Assembly (NCBI RefSeq): GCF_015500055.1
Contig: NZ_CP045493.1
Span: forward strand, 40,118-104,117
Source of the DNA: Mesorhizobium sp. NBSH29
GTDB taxonomy: Bacteria > Pseudomonadota > Alphaproteobacteria > Rhizobiales > Rhizobiaceae
DNA: 64,000 nt
Reading direction: 5' to 3'
Shown: positions 17,506 to 26,041 of the stretch, one piece after another
Layout: every line of letters begins with the position of its first letter
Numbering within the stretch: position 1 is the stretch's first letter
Translations under genes and position numbers: made by a program
Notes under the pieces: generated by a model
Told to the model about the DNA's origin: nothing
Seen by the model: only the letters and a program-made list of their open reading frames with translations
The model's database searches: none

Positions 17506-17691
17506 CCAAAGTGTGAATCACATTCAACCCTCAAACGAAACCCCTCCGACCCAGTTTCCAAACAGTCTCATAGGCGAGCGACGGATAAAGCGGACGACCA
17601 ATCGATCCGATTTACCGCCACAGAAAGTGCGCGTATGTTACTTTAGGTGCGGTGTCAACCAACTGTTGACCAATTGCGCTGGGGAGTAATC

Positions 17692-18057
17692 ATGACGGAG
17701 CGTTCAGCTGTTATCCAGACACAAAGCGGCAGCGCCGACGTCGGTTGGTCAACGCTTGACGGAGTTGTGGTCAATATTACCCAGACAGGTCCCCCGCCTC
17801 TTATTTCCGCGCAGATGCATTTTTCTGTGGATCAAGCGTGCCAGCTAACTTCAGTGCTACTGGCAGCGTGCCGAACCGCTGGATCGGAATTGAAAAAGCT
17901 TGAACCCGATTCCTCGGATGAACTTCTGGCCTTGGCAGAACGGCTCCGTTCCGATCAGAAAAATTTGACTCCTACTGACCTGCGCGTAGCCGCCGGCTAT
18001 CTCGAACTGCTCCTTAAATTTGGCGCGGGCAATGCACTTGGGGCTCGCGAGGGATAA
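17692..18057 (+). CDS. Hypothetical protein, 121 residues
   Basis: ATG 17692 preceded by GGGGAG at 17681-17686. It has no recognisable domain. The first half looks beta-rich (GVVVNITQTGPPPLISAQMH), the second is helical with a Leu-rich tail (DLRVAAGYLELLLKFG). No signal peptide or membrane helix. Its 3' end overlaps the convergent GGDEF-EAL gene by 61 bp, so one of the two tails may be longer than in relatives. The function is unknown. Confidence 0.6.
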   Translation: MTERSAVIQTQSGSADVGWSTLDGVVVNITQTGPPPLISAQMHFSVDQACQLTSVLLAACRTAGSELKKLEPDSSDELLALAERLRSDQKNLTPTDLRVAAGYLELLLKFGAGNALGAREG

Positions 18058-19760
18058 GTCCACTTCTTTATGATGTCTGGGATCGCGGAGGCGGGCTGAG
18101 GCCTGCCGAACAGATACCCCTGGCCGTGGTCGCATCCGAGGGCCGCGACAATACCCTCGATTTCCACATCTTCGATGCCTTCGGCAACCACGCTCAGCCC
18201 AAGTTCGTGAGCAAGATGGGTAATCGAGCGCACTACACTGCGAGCACGACGGCTGCTATTCAGTTGTTTGACAAACGACATGTCAATCTTGATCTCGTCC
18301 AGCGGAAATTGAGAAAGGTGCGACAATGACGCATAACCGGTACCAAAATCATCCAGTGATATTTTGAACCCGGCATCTCGCAAGCGAGTTAGAATGGTTT
18401 CAAAATCATTGTTGCTGTCCCCGAGAACAACGTCTTCTGTTATTTCGAGTTTCAGTTGTTCAGCGTTGACCGAGTTCGCCAAAGTCTCACGGCACAGAAA
18501 ATCCACAAAATTGGGATTTCGAAGTTGGCCTGTGGTCAGGTTGACGCTTATACGGATTTCCGGCCAGTCCGAAAGATGCTGGATGACTTGAAGAAGCACA
18601 ACCTGTGAGAGCGCCTCCCCCATGCCCCAGTCTTTCAGGAGCGGAAGGAAGTGCGCCGGGGTGAGCAGACCGAGGTCCGGGTGCTGCCATCGGATCAGGG
18701 CTTCGAACCCCAACAAGGACTTGTCTTTCAGGCTCACGATTGGCTGAAAGTAGGTCTCGAACTCGTTGCGAACGATGCCCGAGCGACCCTGGTTGAACAA
18801 CTTCTTGCGCTGCTGCGCTGCGTCGCGCAGATTGTCCGTGTAGAATACGTATCGGTTTCGGCCGCCATTTTTTGCCCGGTATAGAGCCAGGTCAGCGGCC
18901 TTGAGCAGTGATGCGGGCGCAACCGCGTCGGTGGGATAGAAGGCGATTCCAACCGACGCGGCGGAATGCACCTGTTCGCCGTCAATCGGGTAAGGCTGGT
19001 CAAGAAGGCCAAGAAGTTCCTCCGCAAGCGGAACGACGCTCCAAGGCTGTTCGACCGCAAGGAGCAAAGCGAATTCGTCGCCTCCCATTCGAGCAGCGAT
19101 GGTCGAGGGATTCCGCGAGGTCAAACTCGATAAGCGTTCCGCCACCTGCTTGATCACGAGATCGCCAATATCGTGACCAGAGGTGTCGTTGATTTCCTTG
19201 AAGTTGTCCAAGTCCAGTAGCAACAGCGCTACCGTGCATCCCGTCTTGTGTTCCGCGAATGCCTTGCTGATATGATCAATCATGGATCGGCGGTTTCTCA
19301 GGCCGGTAAGCTCGTCAGTCTCGGCGAACCCCTTCAGCTGCATTTCGAGCAGCTTTTTTTCTGTTATTTCCTGATGTGAGACGACGGCTCCCAGAGATTG
19401 TTTGCCCTGACTATTATCGGAGCCGAATCGAAGCGGCGTTGCCCGGGTCAAGAACCAGCGTTGTTCGGTATGCGAATGACAAGGATACTCGGCCTCGAAC
19501 CGTTGACGCTTTCCATCCAGCACCTGCCGAATTGCTGTTGCAATTCGATGAGCCGCTTCAGAATCGTCGCCACCCGCCTTCCTGCAAATCTCCAGGTAGT
19601 TTACGCCGATGTACGAACCGATGCCGCCGTTGCGGGACGAGAATTGTTTCCAAGCGGCGTTTTCGGCCCGAACGATTCCGTCATGATCGATGACACAAAT
19701 GCTCGCCGTCAGCGCGTCAACTACGGACAGCGCCACTTGGTCCTCGGATAGCCAGTTCAT
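17997..19760 (-). CDS. PAS-GGDEF-EAL c-di-GMP enzyme
   Basis: 587 residues from ATG 19760 (MNWLSEDQVALSVVDALTAS), chosen for GGAGG and AAAGG upstream and because the sensor fold starts there. The sensor (about 1-140) has YLEICRKAGG and EYPCHSHTEQRWFL, paralogous to the cyclase at 14812. GGDEF (about 150-310) has an intact ARMGGDEFALLLA. The EAL domain (about 320-575) has GFEALIRWQ, EITEDVVLG, DDFGTGYASLSHL and VVAEGIED, so both cyclase and phosphodiesterase sites look complete. It probably turns over c-di-GMP in response to the same cue as its paralog. The 3' end overlaps the convergent gene 17692-18057. Confidence 0.93.
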   Translation of the reverse strand: MNWLSEDQVALSVVDALTASICVIDHDGIVRAENAAWKQFSSRNGGIGSYIGVNYLEICRKAGGDDSEAAHRIATAIRQVLDGKRQRFEAEYPCHSHTEQRWFLTRATPLRFGSDNSQGKQSLGAVVSHQEITEKKLLEMQLKGFAETDELTGLRNRRSMIDHISKAFAEHKTGCTVALLLLDLDNFKEINDTSGHDIGDLVIKQVAERLSSLTSRNPSTIAARMGGDEFALLLAVEQPWSVVPLAEELLGLLDQPYPIDGEQVHSAASVGIAFYPTDAVAPASLLKAADLALYRAKNGGRNRYVFYTDNLRDAAQQRKKLFNQGRSGIVRNEFETYFQPIVSLKDKSLLGFEALIRWQHPDLGLLTPAHFLPLLKDWGMGEALSQVVLLQVIQHLSDWPEIRISVNLTTGQLRNPNFVDFLCRETLANSVNAEQLKLEITEDVVLGDSNNDFETILTRLRDAGFKISLDDFGTGYASLSHLSQFPLDEIKIDMSFVKQLNSSRRARSVVRSITHLAHELGLSVVAEGIEDVEIEGIVAALGCDHGQGYLFGRPQPASAIPDIIKKWTYPSRAPSALPAPNLRSSSR

Positions 19761-20033
19761 CCTTTTGCCACCTCCCCATATGGGTTGAGCGGCATCGAAG
19801 CGCACTGAAGCTTAAGATAGCTTGAAGATCGAATTCTTCGCGCCAGTTCGGCCGTCGCTTCGGCACCAGCAAACGCACATGCCGCTCACGTTTGAAGAAA
19901 ATCATAAAACCACCGGAACTATTCCTCCGCGACAACGCTCTAGTAATATCTGAATTTGTACTCTTCCGATCCAGCATAATTGTGACCAGAATTCAAACGA
20001 CTCACAAATAATTGAGCAAATTGAATAACTTAC

Positions 20034-20058
20034 GGAACTTTGCGCGGAGGCTTTCGTT
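20034..20058 (+). promoter_or_regulatory. EcfG-type general stress promoter
   Basis: Exact GGAAC (20034-20038), 16-base spacer, CGTT (20055-20058), the full consensus for the alphaproteobacterial general stress sigma factor. It ends 54 bp before the first ferritin-like start. A second, weaker copy (GGAAC-N16-CGCT) lies at 19915-19939. The remaining intergenic DNA (19761-20033) is AT-rich without a gene. Confidence 0.75.
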
Positions 20059-20112
20059 GCTACTCCCATGCGGAAATGATTTCGCATCAAATCCCAAAAT
20101 GGAGAGTTCGAT

Positions 20113-20797
20113 GCAACACAATCAGACAGAGTCTCGTGCTGGACCTTTGTCCGCACAGAAATCCAGGAGGACCGTCCTCCAATGGACCGGCGGAGTCGTC
20201 GCCACGCTTGCCATATTCGGCGGCAGCCTTCCGAACTTCGGCATCACGCCGGCGTTGGCGGCTGATCTAGGCGAAGGCGATATCGGCATATTGAACTATG
20301 CCTACGCCTTGGAGCAGCTTGAAGCAGCTTTCTACACCAAGGTGATCGAAAGCCCCTACGGGGAGATGAGCGGTGACGAGAAGGCAATCCTCACTGACAT
20401 CCGCGATCATGAAGTCGCGCATCGTGATTTCCTGAAAGGCGCGCTCGCCGACAAGGCAATCCCTGATCTCGAAGTGGACTTTTCCAAGGTCGATTTTGCC
20501 AGCCGTGAAAGCGTCCTGACTACAGCCAAGACGTTCGAAGACCTCGGCGTTGCCGCCTATAATGGCGCGGGGAAATTGCTCGAGAAGGGCGACTACCTTG
20601 TCGCCGCAGGTCGTATAGTATCGGTCGAAGCGCGACATGCGGCTACGATCCGCGATCTGCTACAACCTGGCAGCGTTGCATTCGCGGGCCCTGACGTGGT
20701 CGACAAGAACGGCCTCGACGGAGCGTTGGAGCCTGCGAAGGTTCTCGCCGCCGCTGATCCGTTCATCAAAACCGAAGTCACGGCAAAGAGCCTCTAG
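20113..20797 (+). CDS. Tat-exported ferritin-like domain protein 1
   Basis: ATG 20113 is preferred, with GGAGAG about 5 bases upstream; ATG 20101 is possible. The N-terminus has a twin-arginine signal (SRRTVLQWTGG, hydrophobic core, cleavage near ALA-AD). The mature part is a four-helix ferritin-like domain: NYAYALEQLEAAFYTKV on helix 1, ILTDIRDHEVAHRDFL on helix 2, and Glu/His pairs SVEARHAATIR on the last helix (E-x6-Y and E-x2-H spacing), fit for a di-iron centre. No cysteine-rich or rubredoxin part. It likely acts in the periplasm in oxidative or desiccation stress, in line with its EcfG promoter. An 11-bp gap to a paralog implies one operon. Confidence 0.88.
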
Positions 20798-20808
20798 GAG
20801 GAATGATC

Positions 20809-21471
20809 ATGAACACCAACACCAACACGATCCTTGGCGCGCTCGACCCCGATTTGGCGAGCCGTCTGGTTACAAGCCGTCGCGGCCTCTTCTCCCATGC
20901 GGCGTTGTCGCTTGGCGCACTTGCCTCGGCTCCGCTGGTCCTTGCCGCAGCATCGAAGCAGGCTTTTGCGGCAGGGTTGCCGCAACAGATCGTCGATACG
21001 TTGAACTTCGCACTGACGCTCGAACATATCGAGGATGCATTCTACCGTTCCGCTCTGGAGAAGGATTTCATCCCCGCCGAACACAAGGCAGTGTTCCAGC
21101 AGATCGGCCTGCATGAAGCGGCACACGTGGCCTTCCTGTCCGGCGCTCTCGGAGCGGCGGCTGTCAAGCGTCCAGAAGCCGACTTCACGGCGGGCGGAAA
21201 GTATGCCGATGTGTTCTCGAATTTCGAAACTTTCTTGACCCTATCGCAGACCTTCGAAGACCTCGGTGTGGCCGCCTACAAGGGTCAGGCCGGAAATCTG
21301 ATGGAGAATGACGACATCCTTACGGCCGCGCTCCAGATCCATTCGGTCGAAGCACGTCATGCCGCTCAGGTCCGCCGGATAGGGGGCAAGAAGGCTTGGG
21401 ATGGTGCATTCGATGAGCCGATGACCAAGGAAGCTGTGCTTGCTGCGGCAATGCCGTTTTTGAAGGCTTAA
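20809..21471 (+). CDS. Tat-exported ferritin-like domain protein 2
   Basis: ATG 20809 fits AGGAGG (7-base gap); ATG 20803 is too close. Twin-arginine signal TSRRGLFSHAALSLGALAS. The mature domain parallels the preceding gene: LNFALTLEHIEDAFYRSAL, FQQIGLHEAAHVAFL, FEDLGVAAYKGQ and SVEARHAAQVRRI, with the same Glu/His ligands. The two proteins are paralogs from a tandem duplication and may form a heteromer. A GC-rich hairpin follows and probably ends the operon. Confidence 0.88.
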   Translation: MNTNTNTILGALDPDLASRLVTSRRGLFSHAALSLGALASAPLVLAAASKQAFAAGLPQQIVDTLNFALTLEHIEDAFYRSALEKDFIPAEHKAVFQQIGLHEAAHVAFLSGALGAAAVKRPEADFTAGGKYADVFSNFETFLTLSQTFEDLGVAAYKGQAGNLMENDDILTAALQIHSVEARHAAQVRRIGGKKAWDGAFDEPMTKEAVLAAAMPFLKA

Positions 21472-21492
21472 CAAGCGCGCCTACGCCTACAT

Positions 21493-21517
21493 GCCTCGCC
21501 GCCAACTGCGGCGGGGC
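21493..21517 (+). terminator. Stem-loop after the ferritin-like operon
   Basis: GCCTCGCCGC / GCGGCGGGGC form a 10-bp stem with one G-T pair and a 5-base loop, starting 22 bp after the stop. The following bases are only moderately T-rich, so strength is uncertain. Confidence 0.5.
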
Positions 21518-21862
21518 ATTCATGTTCTCACGTCTTCCAGCCTCATGACGTTTTGCCAATGTCGTCTCTTCGGCGGAAATCACACTTATGGCGAACCACA
21601 GTTACGCTGTGAACGAATGTTCGCTATAGGGAGCTAACCCTGCTACGATGGATTAGAGCCATTGCGCCCACATTGATGCTTTGGACAACGGCTTCTGCCG
21701 AGTGAAGGCTTGCGCCGCAGGTTTTCGGCCCCAGAGGCCCCTTCATGTCCCCTGTGTATGGCTGCCCATAACGCCGCCCCTCGCCGTCTCGGGGTGGGCG
21801 ACCTAATCCGCAGAAACTGTGTCCTTGTGATTCGTGCCACCACTAGCAGGCTGTTGAGGAAG
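21518..21862. other. Gene-free stretch
   Basis: 345 bp with no frame, motif or repeat that I can support. It probably marks the border of the plasmid-type region. Confidence 0.4.
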
Positions 21863-22150
21863 TCAGTTGCGCGCGCAGACGAAGCCTGAATCGTCGCCGT
21901 TATGGATGTAGAAGTGCCCGACGAGGCGGCCGGCGATACCGATGGTGGCCCATCCGCGACCGCAGGCGGGGTCATTGTCGTCTTTTCCTTCCCAGGAAAA
22001 CTCCGCGCAGGCCGATCCGTCGCGCGCGCCGTAGCGGACGTCGAGGAAGCCCTTGAGCGCGCCGAAGGCGATCTCGCCGTCCGCCGCACCCTTGAACTGA
22101 GATGCGCTTCCTCGACGAGGTCCAGGAAGTCATCGTCCCAGTTGTCTGAT
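21863..22150 (-). pseudogene. Remnant of a small conserved plasmid-type protein
   Basis: The minus strand reads DNWDDDFLDLVEEA, then after a frame change FKGAADGEIAFGALKGFLDV and CGRGWATIGIAGRLVGHFYI to a TGA at 21863. I recognise this as a small conserved protein of alphaproteobacterial plasmids and islands, of unknown function. The start is lost: its 5' end is fused out of context to the peptidase remnant upstream, and the middle is deleted. Confidence 0.55.
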
Positions 22151-22993
22151 TGGGTGTCAGTCGCTGGTTTGGGAAGTTGCCGGTGTGGTCAATAACCTTA
22201 GCTGAGCACAAGCGGGCGACACGGTTGAGCGTGCCTGCTGCCAGCTGGGCTCGCAAATCGCCAAACGTCGAGATTCCCGCAACAAACGTTCCATGACCGT
22301 GATCATCAGCAGTTCCCAGAGTGTCAGGGACTGCGATCGAACCAACAATAAGGTCTTCAATCAACGGATGGTCATTTACGCCGCTGTCGATGATGCCGAT
22401 CAGCGGCGCGTTCTCGGGAAGTTCTGCGAGATCCGGCAGGTCAGCAATCGTCAGGTCGATCATTTGCGCACACTGGTCGTATCGAGTGTAGGAAGGAAGT
22501 CGATTTCGGCAATTTCATCGATGGTCAGCAGCGTTTGTGCCACCGCGCCGTCGCATCGGACGCGGATCAGTGTGGTGCTCGGGCCGATGTATCGGTCGAG
22601 CTCCTCGCCGTTTCGCGCCTCGACATAGGCTGCGATGTCGTCGACTTTGCGGGTGCGGGCCTAACGCCGGCCGAGGTCCCAGATTTCTATGTCGAGAACA
22701 TAGTCGGTGCCCGGCCGAAAATTGTCGACCTCCGTGAGTCCCTCCTCGCGTGCGCGCATCCCGATGCGATCGCGGGGTTCAATCGCATCGATCGATTCAA
22801 TTGCCGCTATGAAAGCCGCGTAGGCAGGGTTTTTCTGGCCGGAAGGAGTGCCCCGGCCATAAGCCTCAAGCCTCTCTCGAAAGGCACGGATCTCATCAGT
22901 TGAAGAGAAAAGCACAAGGGTTCGGTCTTCGTCGCTCGAGAGCAGGGTGAGACCAACCCGGTTCCACTCTTCCTCTTGAAGAGCACCGGTCAT
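22140..22993 (-). pseudogene. S8 (subtilisin-like) peptidase remnant
   Basis: The minus strand encodes an N-terminal segment (22993 to 22661) that hits a stop after DIEIWDLGRR. The frame resumes to DEIAEIDFLPTLDTTSV, then a frameshift before MIDLTIADLPDL. The peptidase part shows the catalytic Asp in LIGIIDSGVNDHP and His in DDHGHGTFVAG. The catalytic Ser region is missing because the frame leaves the family after NQRLTPNQ. With at least one stop, one frameshift and a 3' truncation it is dead. Such subtilases often sit beside AAA ATPases in accessory islands; no partner remains here. Confidence 0.75.
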
Positions 22994-23020
22994 TTGTACT
23001 TTCAGGATCAGGTGTCAACG

Positions 23021-23064
23021 GCGGAGCAATTCCAGGCCACCGCGGCGGAGTAAAAGCAGGCCAC
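23021..23064 (+). repeat. Two tandem terminal-repeat-like units
   Basis: GCGGAGCAATTCCAGGCCAC and GCGGAGTAAAAGCAGGCCAC stand side by side, 24 bp apart start to start. Arrays of such units are typical of IS21-family ends, so this looks like the outer end of a lost element. That identification is an inference. Confidence 0.4.
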
Positions 23065-23166
23065 GATCGTGTCCCAGGACGTGGTGTAGCTTGGTAGCGC
23101 GGTGGTCATCGGCGCTTTCCGGTAGGGTCTGGTTGCGACACCAACTCCTGCTGGGAAGGAACACCG

Positions 23167-23320
23167 ATGACCGACGACATGATGAACCTGCGCGCGCTTG
23201 TGGAGAAGACACCCGACGCCGATCTCCTGCGCGATATGATCGGCTTTGCCGCCGAGAAGCTGATGGAGATGGAGGTCGGAGCCGCGACCGGCGCCGCCTG
23301 GGGCGAGAAGAGCCCGCTGG
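23167..23320 (+). pseudogene. IS256-family transposase, first 50 codons
   Basis: GGGAAGGA lies upstream of ATG 23167. [20 protein letters not shown], then [20 protein letters not shown], is the standard start of another IS256-family transposase group, different from the copy at 13912. It breaks at about 23318, where sequence of the Toprim gene begins in another frame. The junction truncates that gene's 5' end. Confidence 0.8.
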
Positions 23321-23851
23321 CGGTATCTGCGCGACGAGCGGGACGTCCCGGAAACCGTCATCTGGGCAGCCATCCGGCAGGATCGGATTCGCGAGGGACC
23401 GCGTGGCAGCATCTGGGCCGCTCATGTCGATGACGACGGCGTCGTCACCGGCTGGGAAGAACGCGGATCGGAATGGCGGGGCTTTGCCAGCGGCGGCGCA
23501 AAGGTCTTGTTTCGACTCGGATCGATCGGCGCCACCCGGCTCTGCGTCACTGAGGCGGCGATCGACGCGATGAGCCTCGCCGCGATCGAAAGCCTTCGGT
23601 CCGACAGCCTCTATCTCAGCACCGGTGGTGGATGGGCGCCGGCCACTGAAGCGGCAATTCGGGCGCTTGCGGCCCGTCCCAATGTGCAGCTCGTCGCCGC
23701 AACCGACAACAATGCGCAAGGCGAGGTCTATGCCGGCCGTATCGAGGCGATCGCCGTTGCCGCGAGCTGCGGCTACGAGCGGCTGGCGTCTGCACACGAG
23801 GATTGGAACGAAGAACTGCGTGCGTCCAGGAGGACCGAGTGGGACGGGTGA
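23321..23851 (+). pseudogene. DUF3991/Toprim protein, 5'-truncated (module copy A)
   Basis: An open frame from the IS256 junction to TGA 23851, matching residues about 125-300 of the complete paralog at 26042: [19 protein letters not shown], then [20 protein letters not shown], then VTEAAIDAMSLAAIES of the Toprim fold and the acidic ATDNNAQGE. The N-terminal zinc-finger/DUF3991 part is gone. Protein identity with the intact copy is roughly 70%. A nearly invariant hairpin segment follows, as it does in copy B. Confidence 0.8.
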
Positions 23852-23855
23852 GAGG

Positions 23856-23980
23856 AGAAGGAAACCGGGCTGCCGCATGCCCGCCGTCCGCGTCAAGGGT
23901 GAAGCTTCGCCCGGCTAGCGCCGGCCCTTGACCCGGCCGGACGGAGAGGCGGCCGCGGGGAGGGGTCAGGAAGGGCTGAA
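23856..23980 (+). ncRNA. Conserved hairpin-bearing intergenic segment, copy 1
   Basis: About 125 bp between the Toprim and DUF1419 genes, about 97% identical to 26961-27085 (four differences). The core is GTCAAGGG (23892-23899) pairing with CCCTTGAC (23925-23932), enclosing CCGGC/GCCGG. In this copy an outer CCGTCCG/CGGACGG pair extends the stem. A purine-rich tail follows (GGGGAGGGGTCAGGAAGGG). A one-base length difference lies in the terminal loop, so it is not protein-coding. It may be a structured leader RNA of the DUF1419-DUF3085 genes or a plasmid maintenance site; the type label is provisional. Confidence 0.5.
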
Positions 23981-24044
23981 GTGACGGCGAAATCGGAAGG
24001 ATGAGCCGCGCTTCAGCCCCGGCAAGGCTGAAGGAGCCGCTCCC

Positions 24045-24650
24045 ATGCTTCACCTCTCCTCAATCCGCAAGATCTTCCAGGGCGTCGCCTACCGGCGCCA
24101 GATGTTTCGCATGTTCGATCGCCATGCGCAGCGCCCCAACCCCTGGGAAAACGACGCCAGCGCGCTTTACGCCGGCGAATGGTTCGAGATCGGTGCGGTC
24201 GACCACGACTATATGTTGGAGATCCTGCCGCCCCTCTGGATGCGCGGCAATATGTTCGCGATGCGCGAATTCCTGACCGACAGCGTTACCTGTGTTTTCT
24301 TCGCGCTGACGATCGACGGCCAACTCCGCCACTTCCACAGCTATTGCGACCTTTTCGACAAGGGATCACCCGAGCGGATGCGCAATGCGATCGTCGATCG
24401 GGAATCGCGGCCGCTGAAGGCGATGACACGGACCGAGCGCCTCGATCACATCTGGAGCGTGACCCATGATGATTATCGCGGCTATGCCGGTGAACGCTGG
24501 CCGGAGCATGCACGTGGAGAGCGCACCATTTCCGTCTACGGCGGAAGCCGGGGCACGACGTTGAAGCTGCTCGACGATCTCACCGACGAAGAGATCTCCG
24601 CCAAGCTCCCGGTGCATCTGCGCACCCTCCCCGACGCGATCGCGGCGTGA
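24045..24650 (+). CDS. DUF1419 domain protein (module copy A)
   Basis: 201 residues, ATG 24045, with GAAGGAGC upstream. Begins MLHLSSIRKIFQGVAYRRQM and contains EWFEIGAVDHDYMLEILPPL then WMRGNMFAMREFLTDSVTCV, the signature of DUF1419 proteins on alphaproteobacterial plasmids. Ends with the YGGSRGTTLKLLDDLTDEEI region. Cytoplasmic, function unknown. About 75% identical to the copy at 27149. The gene looks intact although its neighbours on both sides are truncated. Confidence 0.8.
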   Translation: MLHLSSIRKIFQGVAYRRQMFRMFDRHAQRPNPWENDASALYAGEWFEIGAVDHDYMLEILPPLWMRGNMFAMREFLTDSVTCVFFALTIDGQLRHFHSYCDLFDKGSPERMRNAIVDRESRPLKAMTRTERLDHIWSVTHDDYRGYAGERWPEHARGERTISVYGGSRGTTLKLLDDLTDEEISAKLPVHLRTLPDAIAA

Positions 24651-24660
24651 GGAGACGGCC

Positions 24661-24978
24661 ATGTTCACGTTTTCCATTCTCGGCGTTCGCAAGGTCATCG
24701 AACGCGGAAAGGCGGATGCCGCCGCCAATGGCGGATTCCGCAACCCGTGCTACGGCCTCAAGCCCGGCAAGGGCGAGAACCCCGGCCTCTGGCTGGTCGG
24801 AGACCAAGGTGTCTACATCATGTCGAACGGAAAACTTGGCCACGGTGACCGCCCGCTCGTGGTCTATTCGGACGAGTGCCACCCGGTCGGCAATCCCGAC
24901 TGGTTTCACTACAAGCACCGCCATTTCGGCGGTGATGACGGGATCGAATTCATCGACGCCGAACTGATCTGGTGTCAG
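24661..24978 (+). pseudogene. DUF3085 protein, 3'-truncated (module copy A)
   Basis: ATG 24661, GGAGACGG upstream. The frame follows the intact paralog at 27761 (AAANGGFRNPCYGLKPGKGE, NPGLWLVGDQGVYIMSNGKL, YKHRHFGGDDGIEFIDAEL) and then passes into reverse-strand MucR sequence at about 24975. Roughly the last 30 residues are replaced. It is a casualty of the junction between module copies. Confidence 0.75.
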
Positions 24979-25268
24979 GTCGTAGTGGGTCGCAAGGTGA
25001 CGCTTCAACGACTTAAACTGGTTGCCATCTCCAGGCAGATCAGGAAATCCGGTGTCACGGATTTGCGGACCGCAACTGCCGGAACGGGCTTTTCTTCCGG
25101 TTGCTCTGCTGTGGCGCCAGCCGCGAGCCCCGGCACTGGCGGCGTGGGCCTCGGCAATGAGACGGGGAAGCTCGGCTGTCGGACCGGATTTTCGCTGACA
25201 TAGGCGGCCGCGATATTGGTGGTCAGCCCGATCGAATCGGTTTTCGTCTCCGCAATCTCTTCGGTCAT
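24973..25268 (-). pseudogene. MucR/Ros-family regulator remnant
   Basis: The minus strand from ATG 25268 reads MTEEIAETKTDSIGLTTNIA AAYVSENPV. After frame changes it continues with ELPRLIAEAHAA, then EEKPVPAVAVRKSVTPDFLI, and in another frame DGNQFKSLKRHLATHYDLTP. This is the MucR layout up to the His residues of its zinc finger; the last part is missing at the junction with DUF3085. At least two frameshifts. MucR proteins are alphaproteobacterial regulators, and mobile elements often carry their own copy. Confidence 0.75.
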
Positions 25269-25633
25269 GGTCGTGTTCAGGCGGGTTTCTCGTAACGGCG
25301 CCACTGTCATGGCGACATCGTGGGTACCGGAAGAACAGGCTTTCGCAAAGACCTTGATGCTGTCGGCTTACGATCAGCCACAAGGTGTTGAGGCTTGAAC
25401 CCGCGAGGCTTTGTGCTGGTGACGTGGCTCCGCCGCAAGGCCCATTTCCCCGCTCTTATCGGCTTATTTCCCTAGTTCCAGCCCGGACCTATCCGATCAA
25501 CCCGCTGCGGGGTCGGACTACGCAAAGCGTGCCGTCGCTCACGGCTTCGCCATCGCGATGATCGCGGCCCCGGCTGGACCCGACGGGCGCCTGTCGAGCG
25601 GGGAATGGTCCTCGCGATAACGGGAGCCACACG
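25269..25633. other. Gene-free stretch before module copy B
   Basis: 365 bp with no supportable gene. It forms the leader of the next small gene. Confidence 0.4.
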
Positions 25634-25822
25634 ATGATGCACGAACTCAGCCTCGCTCAGAACCACGCCTGGAACCTCGCGCGCACCCTGATGACGCCGG
25701 TCATCCTCTTCAAGGTCGATGAAAACGAGTACGGCGTTCTTCCTGCCGACGACCTCGACGGTGACGAGGTCGAGGCAATTTTCGAATACTGCCCATACGC
25801 AGGAGGCCGGCCGGTTCACTGA
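25634..25822 (+). CDS. Small conserved plasmid-type protein, 62 residues
   Basis: ATG 25634 with GGGAG upstream. MMHELSLAQNHAWNLARTLM then ILFKVDENEYGVLPADDLDG, an acidic small cytoplasmic protein with no catalytic motif. It stands at the head of module copy B. I recall it as a common hypothetical protein in this plasmid context but cannot name a function. About 220 gene-free bases follow before the Toprim gene. Confidence 0.6.
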   Translation: MMHELSLAQNHAWNLARTLMTPVILFKVDENEYGVLPADDLDGDEVEAIFEYCPYAGGRPVH

Positions 25823-26041
25823 ACCGGCACTGCCGAGCGGCGTGCCGCAGCCAAGCGGCAGGCCGCAAGGGAGGCTGCGCCGCAGTCGGTCGCGATGTGC
25901 AACTCGACTGCAATATCTGTCACTGGCCGCCCGCGCCCTTGCCGCCTTTGCTCTTTGCGGCTGTCGCGGAGTGTTCCGCAAAATGTGCGGAGGAGTTACT
26001 CTTGAGGAAAGGCCCGGCCAGAACGAGGCCGGGAGAGAAGA

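Noticed and set aside
23021..23064. Start of a CRISPR-like array
   Set aside because: Only two imperfect units with no uniform spacers and no cas genes; fits IS-end repeats.
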